Shown here in pieces: positions 1-6,407 of a stretch of DNA of 11,733 nucleotides. Within the stretch, counting starts at the first letter, position 1, and each line of letters begins with the position of its first letter. Source of the stretch: Dehalococcoidia bacterium (GTDB taxonomy: Bacteria; Chloroflexota; Dehalococcoidia; Dehalococcoidales; G020351185); NCBI GenBank assembly GCA_030640385.1, contig DAOWJL010000048.1:1-11733 (forward strand), written 5' to 3'. The notes under the pieces are model-generated. The model saw only the letters and a program-made list of their open reading frames with translations, was not told the DNA's origin and searched no databases. The translations under genes and the position numbers were made by a program.

Positions 1-1
1 A

Positions 2-550
2 ATTGCCTATCTGGTACCGGCTATACTGGTTCAGGAAGGCAACCCCAGAGATATTCAGTCGCTTGCAGACCTAGCTCAGCCGGGAATTGAAGCCGGTATT
101 GGCGCTCCGGAAACGGTCTGCGTCGGCTTGTACGCCTATGAGATACTGGAGCATAATGGTCTCATTAATGATATAAAAGAGGCGGGAACTATTGTTACCC
201 ATGCAGAGAGCTGCTCTAAAACCGCCAGTCTTATCGCTTTAAAATCGTTAGATGCCGTTCTGGGCTGGCGTGTTTTCTCTGAATGGCACCCGGGTTCAAT
301 AGATGTCGTCTATCTACAACCGGATCAGCTTACGCGGCTGGCTTATATCCCCGGGGCAATATCAACCTTTAGCGAAAATGAGGAAAGTGCCCGGAGATTC
401 CTGGATTTCCTGGTTTCAGCCGATGGGCAGCAGATTTTTAACAAGTGGGGCTACATCACCACCGAAGACGAAGCCAGACAGTATGCCCCCAATGCCGAGA
501 TTGGCGGTGAATACAAGCTTCCCGATACTTATGAACCACTGGTAAAATAG
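2..550 (+). CDS. modA: Molybdate/tungstate ABC transporter substrate-binding protein, C-terminal part (5' end outside window)
   Basis: Extracytoplasmic binding protein that captures molybdate or tungstate and delivers it to the ModB/ModC complex. The reading frame is open from the window edge (codons starting at position 2) to TAG at 548-550, so the start codon, signal peptide and first lobe are missing. About 182 residues are visible. They resemble the second half of ModA: a VPAILVQEGNPRDIQSLADL stretch at the lobe hinge, the PETVCVGLYAYEILE helix, and near the end ESARRFLDFLVSADGQQIF followed by KWGY, which matches the family's 'ARAFLDFLLSPEGQ' C-terminal signature. A TTG at 128 is internal to the domain and is not the start. 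The gene lies 22 bases before modB. Molybdate and tungstate cannot be told apart from this fragment. Sulfate-binding relatives are less likely given the neighbours. Confidence 0.85.
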   Translation: MAYLVPAILVQEGNPRDIQSLADLAQPGIEAGIGAPETVCVGLYAYEILEHNGLINDIKEAGTIVTHAESCSKTASLIALKSLDAVLGWRVFSEWHPGSIDVVYLQPDQLTRLAYIPGAISTFSENEESARRFLDFLVSADGQQIFNKWGYITTEDEARQYAPNAEIGGEYKLPDTYEPLVK

Positions 551-572
551 AATCCTTCTGGAGTGGGTTTTT

Positions 573-1382
573 ATGTCTAGATTATTAAAGGGTGTTGGCG
601 GCGACAGGGCTTTCAAAGGGGCAACGATCAGTGCCCTCGTCCTGCTAGCCATCTTTTTCATCGGCATTATAGTATCAATGCTTGCCTACACAGACTGGGA
701 TACCTTTATCTCGGCACTGCTGTCCGAAGAAATCCTGTTTGCCATCAGGTTAAGCCTGATTACAGCCACTATAGCCACTGTCATCGCTATACTGATAGCC
801 ATCCCGGTAGCCTATGCCATCTCATACGCAAAGTTCCCGGGCAAGGATCTTGTTGATAGTCTACTGGATCTGCCTATCGTCATCTCTCCGGTGGCACTTG
901 GTGCCGTGCTGCTTGTCTTTTTCAGCACTCCGCTGGGTAACAGCATCGATGATAATATAATGAAATTCGTTTTTGCCGTACCCGGTATCATCCTGGCTCA
1001 GGTGGTCGTCGTCAGCGCTCTGGCTATCAGACTGCTCAAGTCCACTTTTGACAGCATCGACCCAAGGTACGAGCAGGTAGGCAGGACACTGGGTTTAAGC
1101 AAAGCCAGGGCATTTATAAAGGTTACGCTACCACTGGCGAAAGATGGATTAATCGCCGCCACTATTTTGACCTGGGCCAGGGCAGTTGGTGAATTCGGGG
1201 CAACCGTTACCCTTGCCGGAGCTACAGCCATGAAAACGGAAACACTGCCCGTTGCCATATTCCTCAATCTGGCTTCCGCCGATGTAGAGAAGGCTATAGC
1301 CGTTATCTTTCTGCTGGTAATAATTTCCGTCATAGCTCTGTTTATTATGAGAAAAATCACGAAAAGAAGATATCAGATATGA
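573..1382 (+). CDS. modB: Molybdate/tungstate ABC transporter permease
   Basis: Inner-membrane subunit forming the anion channel. The 269 residues are a usual length for ModB/WtpB. Hydrophobic segments are visible at about residues 17-38, 56-85, 95-116, 130-154, 194-215 and 239-261, giving six membrane helices. The cytoplasmic EAA loop that docks on the ATPase is at about 168-193 (QVGRTLGLSKARAFIKVTLP), followed by the family-typical WARAVGEFGATVTLAG. ATG 573 follows a modest Shine-Dalgarno (GGAG, 560-563). The stop overlaps the start of modC by four bases (ATGA, 1379-1382), indicating translational coupling. It is a standard member of the oxyanion permeases. Substrate (Mo or W) is inferred from the molybdopterin genes downstream. 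Confidence 0.92.
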   Translation: MSRLLKGVGGDRAFKGATISALVLLAIFFIGIIVSMLAYTDWDTFISALLSEEILFAIRLSLITATIATVIAILIAIPVAYAISYAKFPGKDLVDSLLDLPIVISPVALGAVLLVFFSTPLGNSIDDNIMKFVFAVPGIILAQVVVVSALAIRLLKSTFDSIDPRYEQVGRTLGLSKARAFIKVTLPLAKDGLIAATILTWARAVGEFGATVTLAGATAMKTETLPVAIFLNLASADVEKAIAVIFLLVIISVIALFIMRKITKRRYQI

Positions 1383-2470
1383 TAGAGGTTAAAGACCTTT
1401 CCATAGATTTGGGCGAGTTCCACCTGAAAGACATAAACCTGTCTATCGGTGACGGGGAATACTTCGTCATCCTGGGACCAACAGGAGCCGGCAAGACCGT
1501 CCTGCTGGAATGCATAGCCGGGCTTCATAAAATAAAACAGGGAGAGATATGGGTAAACGGGGACGATATTACTCACCTGCCGCCGGAGGAAAGAAAAATA
1601 GGCTACGTACCTCAGGATTATGTATTATTCCCCTTTCTAAGGGTGGCTGATAACATCACCTTTGGCTTAAAAGAGGCAAAGTATACAAAAACAGAAATAA
1701 AGGAGCGGGTCAACACCCTGGCCAGTCTAATGGCTATAACCCATTTAATTAACCGCGATACACGCTCCCTGAGCGGTGGCGAAAAGCAGAGGGTAGCCCT
1801 GGCTCGCGCCCTGGCGCTTTCGCCAAAAATTCTACTGCTTGATGAACCGCTGGGCGCTCTGGACCTGCAATCTGCCAAATATTTAAGACTGGAATTGAAG
1901 CGAATTCACGACGAACTGGGGATTACCACCATCCACATCACCCATGACCAGACAGAGGCTGAGGAGATAGCCGATAGACTTGGTGTTCTTAATATGGGCG
2001 GATTAGAACAGGTGGGTATGCCGGACGAAGTGTTCTTTTACCCCGGTAATGAGGCGGTTTCCGATTTTATCGGCTCACCCAACATCCTGGAATGTGATTA
2101 CTGCAATTCCCTGGGACAGGGATTGATGGAAGTTGATTGTGGCGGGTTACGTATCGTAATACCCCACGACGGCAATTCCATAGAAAGGATTTCCCTGTTC
2201 CCGCGCGATATCTACATCTCCAATACCCAGCCACCCGGGCCGCATATGAACCGCTTCAAGGGGGTAATAACCGAAATAAAAACCTCCGGCACAACAGAAA
2301 GGCTTTCGGTGAAAGTAGGAGATAAAACCCTGCAGACAGAAATACCCCGTGATATCTCTGAAGATATGGATTTGATAGTCGGTAAAGAGGTATTTCTAAT
2401 ATTGAAGTTGAAAAGAATAAAGGTCTATGAATGCAAATGCAACCACAATGAGAGTAAAAAACCATCCTAG
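1379..2470 (+). CDS. modC: Molybdate/tungstate ABC transporter ATP-binding protein
   Basis: Cytoplasmic ATPase that powers ModAB. It has a complete nucleotide-binding domain: Walker A GPTGAGKT (residues 33-40), Q-loop Q79, ABC signature LSGGEKQR (131-138), Walker B ILLLDEPLGALD (151-162), and the switch histidine H189 in THDQTEAEE. After about residue 235 there is a C-terminal regulatory region. Its last 75 residues (MNRFKGVITEIKTSGTTERL onward) look like a TOBE-type fold, the kind that binds oxyanions in ModC/WtpC proteins. At 363 residues the length is normal for the family. The start ATG overlaps the modB stop. DUF364 follows 17 bases after its stop. Because the C-terminal domain can sense oxyanion, feedback inhibition of transport is possible, but that is an inference from family knowledge. 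Confidence 0.92.
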   Translation: MIEVKDLSIDLGEFHLKDINLSIGDGEYFVILGPTGAGKTVLLECIAGLHKIKQGEIWVNGDDITHLPPEERKIGYVPQDYVLFPFLRVADNITFGLKEAKYTKTEIKERVNTLASLMAITHLINRDTRSLSGGEKQRVALARALALSPKILLLDEPLGALDLQSAKYLRLELKRIHDELGITTIHITHDQTEAEEIADRLGVLNMGGLEQVGMPDEVFFYPGNEAVSDFIGSPNILECDYCNSLGQGLMEVDCGGLRIVIPHDGNSIERISLFPRDIYISNTQPPGPHMNRFKGVITEIKTSGTTERLSVKVGDKTLQTEIPRDISEDMDLIVGKEVFLILKLKRIKVYECKCNHNESKKPS

Positions 2471-2477
2471 CATTGCA

Positions 2478-2484
2478 GGGGGAG
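2478..2484 (+). promoter_or_regulatory. Shine-Dalgarno that fixes the DUF364 start
   Basis: GGGGGAG lies three bases before ATG 2488. It favours this ATG over an in-frame TTG at 2473, which lies upstream of the ribosome-binding site and has none of its own. Confidence 0.6.
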
Positions 2485-2487
2485 AAA

Positions 2488-3201
2488 ATGAAGGTAATTG
2501 ACGATTTGATTTCAAGCCTTGATAAAGACGGCGTAGTGCAAGAAGTCTATTCCTGCGTCCTGTGGACGGCGGTAATGACCCGACACTGGGGGCTTGCCTC
2601 CAGCTTTCGCCAGGAGCACCCCTGCCACGGTAGAATAAGAGGTGTAGGTGAGATGCGCGGTAAGCCGGCTATAGAGCTGGCGGAATACGCCCTATCCGAC
2701 AACCTGCTTGAGGCGTCCATTGGTATGGCTACCATAAACTCACTTGTAGATGTCGATGAGGCAAAGTGTTCCGATGTCAACGCCGGTGATATACTGGCTG
2801 AAAAAGGAAGGGGGAAGAACATCGTCGTCGTCGGTCATTTCCCCTTTACCGAGAAGCTCAAAAAGGTAGCCAAAAAGCTATGGATTCTGGAACAGAAGCC
2901 TCGCGATGAAGACCTGCCCGCCGAGGCAGCCGAAGATATACTTCCCCGGGCTGATGTTATCGGGCTGACGGGAACCTCGCTTATAAACCATACCTTTGAA
3001 GATTTGATGAGTTTATGTAAAAATAAATTCGTTGTTATGGTTGGCCCAACCAGCCCGCTATCACCGGTCTTATTTGACTACGGCGTGGATGTTATCAGCG
3101 GGATAAGGGTAGTCCGGCCCGAAAGAATGCTTGCCTGCATCACCGAAGGCGCTATGTTCAGGCAGATAGAAGGCCTGCAATATCTGAGTATGAAGAAATA
3201 G
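2488..3201 (+). CDS. DUF364-family putative heavy-metal chelation protein
   Basis: 237 residues starting MKVIDDLISSLDKDGVVQEV. The first ~85 residues resemble the DUF4213 N-terminal domain (enolase N-terminal-like). The rest resembles the DUF364 Rossmann-like domain, with GKNIVVVGHFPFTEKLKK (about residues 109-126), a DVIGLTGTSLINHTFEDL stretch and MVGPTSPLSPVLFDYGVDVISGIRV. The family is called a heavy-metal chelation domain from structural comparison; its biochemical role is not established. Placement between modC and yqeC, all in one direction with short gaps, suggests work on molybdenum or tungsten after uptake, for example buffering or delivery. That is inference. No signal peptide or membrane segment is visible, so it is probably cytosolic. 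Family assignment is from memory of the conserved motifs. Confidence 0.75.
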   Translation: MKVIDDLISSLDKDGVVQEVYSCVLWTAVMTRHWGLASSFRQEHPCHGRIRGVGEMRGKPAIELAEYALSDNLLEASIGMATINSLVDVDEAKCSDVNAGDILAEKGRGKNIVVVGHFPFTEKLKKVAKKLWILEQKPRDEDLPAEAAEDILPRADVIGLTGTSLINHTFEDLMSLCKNKFVVMVGPTSPLSPVLFDYGVDVISGIRVVRPERMLACITEGAMFRQIEGLQYLSMKK

Positions 3202-3285
3202 GAAGCAGGCTCAGCCTGGTGACAGTTGCAACATTACGAAAGAAGGTGGGGCTTGGCTGAACATACGAAAATAGAAACCGTTAAA

Positions 3286-3293
3286 AGAGGGGG
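3286..3293 (+). promoter_or_regulatory. Shine-Dalgarno that fixes the yqeC start
   Basis: AGAGGGGG precedes ATG 3298 by four bases. An in-frame TTG at 3226 would add 24 unconserved residues and has no comparable ribosome-binding site. Between the DUF364 stop and this site is only a short CAGGC-TCA-GCCTG hairpin (3206-3218) without a T-run. Confidence 0.6.
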
Positions 3294-3297
3294 TTCA

Positions 3298-4092
3298 ATG
3301 CCGGGTGAAGCCATAACTCTTAAAGAGGCTTTTAGCATCCACCCCGGTGAGGTAATAAGCCTGGTTGGCGCCGGCGGCAAGACGACGCTTATGTCGGCTC
3401 TGGCTAAGGAATTATCCGGTGACAATGAATCAGTCATTACAACCACCACCACAAAGATCCTTGACTGGCAGGCATCCGGGGATATTCTTATCGTAGAGAA
3501 GGAAGAGGGCAAAATACTGGACTCCCTGCCCCGGATGTTGAAAGAATACAGGCATATCACCTTAGCCAGCGAGAGATTATTGACGAAGGGAAAATTAAAT
3601 GGAATCAGCCCGCAACTGGTAATCCGTATAGCTGAGCTGAAACAGGTAGATTATATAATCATAGAAGCCGACGGGGCAGCCAAGAAACCGTTAAAAGCAC
3701 CCAATGCCACCGAGCCGGTAATCCCGCAGAACACGACACTGGTGATAGCCGTAGTTGGTATTGATTCCCTGGGTTTAAAACTAACCGGGGAAAATGTCTT
3801 CCGCCCGGAAATAGCTTCCAGGTTAACAGGCTTACCGCCGGGGGGGGTCATTTCGACAGATACCATAACCATCCTGATAACCCATAGCGAGGGCATAACC
3901 AAGGGAAGCCCGGCCAATGCCAGGATCATCCCCATCATCAACAAGATGGACCTGGCAAAAGACAGCACAGAAGCCGAGGCTCTGGCTTACAAGATTCTGG
4001 GGGCGGGACATCCCGGTATAGAGCGGGTTGTGCTGGGTCAACTTCAATCTGTTGAGCCTGTCGTGAATATTATTCAGGCGCCACGAAAATAA
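3298..4092 (+). CDS. yqeC: YqeC-family accessory protein for (selenium-dependent) molybdenum hydroxylases
   Basis: 264 residues from ATG 3298. It has a P-loop, GAGGKTT, at residues 24-30, followed by ITTTTTKI (about 47-54) and the strongly conserved EADGAAKKPLKAP at 123-135, which together mark the YqeC family. Later, ARIIPIINKMDLA resembles a nucleotide-specificity loop (NKxD). YqeC is a predicted NTPase linked by comparative genomics to selenium-dependent molybdenum hydroxylase maturation; the exact reaction is not established. The usual partner yqeB is not in this window, so a selenium role is not proven here. It sits between DUF364 and xdhC in the same operon, with 38 bases before xdhC. 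Confidence 0.85.
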   Translation: MPGEAITLKEAFSIHPGEVISLVGAGGKTTLMSALAKELSGDNESVITTTTTKILDWQASGDILIVEKEEGKILDSLPRMLKEYRHITLASERLLTKGKLNGISPQLVIRIAELKQVDYIIIEADGAAKKPLKAPNATEPVIPQNTTLVIAVVGIDSLGLKLTGENVFRPEIASRLTGLPPGGVISTDTITILITHSEGITKGSPANARIIPIINKMDLAKDSTEAEALAYKILGAGHPGIERVVLGQLQSVEPVVNIIQAPRK

Positions 4093-4130
4093 CCTTTTTA
4101 AATAAAAAAATTACACAAGAGGAGTATAAG

Positions 4131-4901
4131 ATGCAGGATGATATATACAGGGAAATAACAAGAATCAGGGATGAAGGAGGCGAAGTGGCACTGGCGACTG
4201 TTATCTCAGCCAGTGGTTCTACTCCCAGGGAAGAAGGTGCCAAGATGCTGGTCAGACCCGATGGCAGCATAATAGGCACCGTCGGTGGCGGCAGTATAGA
4301 ATTGCAGGTAATCAAGGAAGCCATCGAGGTGATAAAAAAAGAGAAACCGAAGCACCTTTGTTACCGCCTGAAAGAAGGCGACGAACTGGGAATGATATGC
4401 GGCGGTGACGTGGAGGTTTTTGTCGAACCCATAGTATCAACTCCCACCCTGTTCATCCTCGGTGGTGGCCATATATCCTTCACCCTGGCCAGGATAGCCA
4501 AACTTTTGGGTTTTAAGATAGTGGTCGTTGATGACCGCCCCGAATACTCCACCACCCAGAGGTTCCCCGAGGCAGAAAAGGTCCTTGTTGTCGGTTATGA
4601 TAAAGCATTCTCCGAGCTAAAGGTGGATAAATCCGGCTATGTGGTAATCATAACTCACGGCCATAAGGGCGATGCGGCGGCGCTGGAGGGGGCGCTGTCC
4701 ACCGAGGCCAGATATATCGGTATGATAGGCAGTAAAACGAAAAACGCATCCGTCTACGCACGCCTGAAAGCCAAAGGGATAACCCAGCAGCAGCTGGACG
4801 GGGTGCATGCCCCCATCGGACTGAGCATACACGCCCAGACGCCTGAGGAGATTGCGATAAGTATCCTGGCCGAGATTATACAGGTGCGCCGGTCTATCTA
4901 A
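4131..4901 (+). CDS. xdhC: XdhC/CoxI-family molybdenum hydroxylase maturation factor
   Basis: 256 residues. XdhC-type proteins bind molybdenum cofactor and assist its sulfuration and insertion into xanthine dehydrogenase-family enzymes. The N-terminal XdhC/CoxI domain is visible: ATVISASGSTPREEGAKMLV (22-41), GTVGGGSIE (49-57) and LGMICGGDVEVFVEP (86-100). The C-terminal Rossmann domain begins LFILGGGHIS (107-116), with VVVDDRPEY and IGMIGSKTK further on. The length is typical of the fused two-domain form. ATG 4131 has a good Shine-Dalgarno, AGAGGAG at 4118-4124. Its stop TAA (4899-4901) overlaps a second, unused Shine-Dalgarno. It meets the antisense cobJ tail to tail with seven bases between them, leaving no room for an ordinary terminator. 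Confidence 0.9.
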   Translation: MQDDIYREITRIRDEGGEVALATVISASGSTPREEGAKMLVRPDGSIIGTVGGGSIELQVIKEAIEVIKKEKPKHLCYRLKEGDELGMICGGDVEVFVEPIVSTPTLFILGGGHISFTLARIAKLLGFKIVVVDDRPEYSTTQRFPEAEKVLVVGYDKAFSELKVDKSGYVVIITHGHKGDAAALEGALSTEARYIGMIGSKTKNASVYARLKAKGITQQQLDGVHAPIGLSIHAQTPEEIAISILAEIIQVRRSI

Positions 4902-4906
4902 GGAGG
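4900..4906 (+). other. Orphan Shine-Dalgarno after xdhC
   Basis: AAGGAGG overlaps the xdhC stop codon. The following bases (AATCAGTAACC) contain no ATG, GTG or TTG at a usable distance, and the + strand carries no gene until mocA at 5784. It is what would be expected just before a co-translated downstream gene, so it may be the remnant of an earlier junction. Chance occurrence cannot be excluded. Confidence 0.45.
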
Positions 4907-4908
4907 AA

Positions 4909-5652
4909 TCAGTAACCGACACCTTTTATATAATCCCTGGGGGTGACCATTCTGCCGTTATAGACATATGTCTCCGAGTTGCCTGTTATCACTATGGTAT
5001 CGGTTTCAATTTCCCCAGCCGATACCTCTCCCAGCGTGGTAATGAGAACTTTTTCCTGCTCGGTTGTGGCACCGGTAACAATACCAACCGGGGTAGCAGC
5101 CTCTCTATAGTTTAACAATGTCTTGATAGCTTCTGCTACCCGCTTGCCCCCAACCTTCCCCCTGGGATTATAAAGCACGACCACGAAATCGGACTCGGCG
5201 GCTGATATAAGCCGTCTTTTTATACTGCTCCATCCGATAGCCCGGTCGGCGAGGCTGATTACGGCAAAGTCATACCCCAGCGGCGAACCCAGCAGCGAGG
5301 CGGCGGCGCTGGCTACCGTTACCCCCGGGATTACTTCCACTTCTAATTTAAAGCCTTTTTCCCTGAGACAGCTGAAAAAAGTGCTGGCGAAAGCATAGAT
5401 ACCGATATCACCGGTGCTGACCACAGCCACATCCCTTCCCTGCCGGGCTTTCTCTACCGCCATCACGGCGCGCTCGACAGGGGTCATCTCACCGGCTACT
5501 ATCTCTTTGCCGATAACAAGCTTCCATAACAGGTCCAGACAGGTCTTATGACCGATAATCACCTGCACATTTTTCAGCACCTTTGCCGCCCGGGGTGTTA
5601 TATTATCCCGACTGCCGGGGCCAATGCCAACCAGATATATCTTACCATCCAT
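4909..5652 (-). CDS. cobJ: Precorrin-3B C17-methyltransferase-like tetrapyrrole methylase (CobJ/CbiH family)
   Basis: 247 residues, the usual CobJ/CbiH length. Enzymes of this family use S-adenosylmethionine to methylate C17 and contract the corrin ring in cobalamin synthesis. The tetrapyrrole-methylase fold is clear: GIGPGS (residues 9-14), VVSTGDIGIYAFAS (77-90; the family norm is SGDxGIYGMA), IPGVTVASAAASLLGSPLGY (109-128), FAVISL, LYNPRGK, TPVGIV and ITGNSETYVYNGRMVTPRDY. CobJ-specific segments such as 'GHKTCLDL' and the 'DFAVISLADRAIGW' region support CobJ over other methylases. No other cobalamin gene is in view, and the gene runs against the molybdenum operon. ATG 5652 has no clear Shine-Dalgarno, but a promoter sits just upstream. 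It may serve cobalamin salvage or synthesis with partners elsewhere, or act on another tetrapyrrole. Confidence 0.85.
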   Translation of the reverse strand: MDGKIYLVGIGPGSRDNITPRAAKVLKNVQVIIGHKTCLDLLWKLVIGKEIVAGEMTPVERAVMAVEKARQGRDVAVVSTGDIGIYAFASTFFSCLREKGFKLEVEVIPGVTVASAAASLLGSPLGYDFAVISLADRAIGWSSIKRRLISAAESDFVVVLYNPRGKVGGKRVAEAIKTLLNYREAATPVGIVTGATTEQEKVLITTLGEVSAGEIETDTIVITGNSETYVYNGRMVTPRDYIKGVGY

Positions 5653-5665
5653 TTTCTATAGCCAT

Positions 5666-5695
5666 AGCATACTTCGGCAGTGTTACCAGCGTCAA
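5666..5695 (-). promoter_or_regulatory. Predicted promoter of cobJ
   Basis: On the minus strand, TTGACG (5695-5690) and TATGCT (5671-5666) are separated by 18 bases. The -35 matches five of six consensus bases and the -10 four of six. Transcription would start near 5659, only a few bases before ATG 5652, giving a very short leader, which agrees with the lack of a ribosome-binding site. Confidence 0.5.
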
Positions 5696-5712
5696 GAAAT
5701 CACAATTTGACG
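5690..5712. repeat. Inverted repeat CGTCAA-N11-TTGACG between divergent promoters
   Basis: CGTCAA (5690-5695) and TTGACG (5707-5712) are perfect inverted copies separated by 11 bases. Each half is also the -35 box of one of the two divergent promoters. It may be a shared operator, or simply two identical -35 boxes back to back. Confidence 0.45.
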
Positions 5713-5736
5713 GGGCAACAGCCTCCGTGTCATACT
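5707..5736 (+). promoter_or_regulatory. Predicted promoter of mocA
   Basis: TTGACG (5707-5712), an 18-base spacer, then CATACT (5731-5736). The -35 matches five of six consensus bases and the -10 four of six. Transcription would start near 5743, about 40 bases before ATG 5784. It would give mocA and the following gene a promoter independent of the mod operon. Confidence 0.4.
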
Positions 5737-5783
5737 TTAATGTTGCATCCGAATTTGCAGCAATCAGCCTGAAATATACAGAG

Positions 5784-6383
5784 ATGAAGATAAAAAGTTC
5801 CGCCTTTGTATCGGCGATTCTGCTGGCTGCCGGTGAATCAAAGCGTATGGGTAAGCCCAAATTGTTACTACCGCTTGGTAATGGCACCGTTCTGGGGAAT
5901 ACCGCTGATAATCTGTTGAGCTCCAGCGTGGATGAGGTCATCGTAGTACTGGGGGCTAATACCCGGGAAACAAAAAGGGCAATAGCCGATAAAGCAGTTA
6001 AGATTATTATTAATCCGGATTACAGGCAGGGTATGAGCACCTCCCTGATTAGCGGGCTGAGGCAGGTTGACCACCGGGCGCAGAGGGTTATGGTCGCCCT
6101 CTCTGACCAGCCACTTATAGATAGAAAGACCTATAATAAATTGATTCAGGAATCGCTTAACTCGGATAGTGGTATAGTCGTGCCCACGCATAAATCAAGA
6201 AGGGGCAATCCTATCATTTTTAACATAAGTTATAAAGATGAACTGCTGCAACTTAAGGGCGATATCGGCGGCAGAGAGCTGTTAAAGCGACATCCCGATG
6301 ACATACTTGAGGTTACCGTCGATTGCGAAGGTATCTATATAAACCTCAACACGATGGATGACTATAAGTCAGCTTTAAATTAA
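5784..6383 (+). CDS. mocA: Molybdenum cofactor nucleotidyltransferase (MocA-like)
   Basis: 199 residues, the usual length. MocA enzymes transfer CMP (MobA relatives GMP) to molybdopterin, giving the dinucleotide cofactor used by molybdenum hydroxylases. Visible motifs: the nucleotide-binding LAAGESKRMGKPKLLLP (14-30), NPDYRQGMSTSL (77-88), the metal-binding ALSDQPLI (105-112) and the RRGNPIIF loop. The LAAGxSxRMGxPKLLLP form and the lack of the MobA 'LAGGxSSRMG' favour MocA. The start is ATG 5784, the first ATG in frame; the frame is open back to 5583, but that extension is not family-like. No convincing Shine-Dalgarno precedes it (only ATATACAGAG). It lies 24 bases before the MoeA-like gene and is probably cotranscribed with it. 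Confidence 0.88.
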   Translation: MKIKSSAFVSAILLAAGESKRMGKPKLLLPLGNGTVLGNTADNLLSSSVDEVIVVLGANTRETKRAIADKAVKIIINPDYRQGMSTSLISGLRQVDHRAQRVMVALSDQPLIDRKTYNKLIQESLNSDSGIVVPTHKSRRGNPIIFNISYKDELLQLKGDIGGRELLKRHPDDILEVTVDCEGIYINLNTMDDYKSALN

Positions 6384-6407
6384 AGAGAAAAGAGGAGTAA
6401 TAGACGG

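Noticed and set aside
3206..3218. CAGGC-TCA-GCCTG hairpin after DUF364 as a terminator
   Set aside because: The stem is only five bases and no T-run follows; the operon seems to continue into yqeC.
3226..3297. Longer yqeC starting at TTG 3226
   Set aside because: It lacks a ribosome-binding site, while ATG 3298 has AGAGGGGG close upstream; the added residues do not look like the family.
5583..5783. Upstream in-frame extension of mocA, overlapping the start of cobJ
   Set aside because: The extension has no MocA-like residues, covers the predicted promoter, and the conserved domain begins just after ATG 5784.
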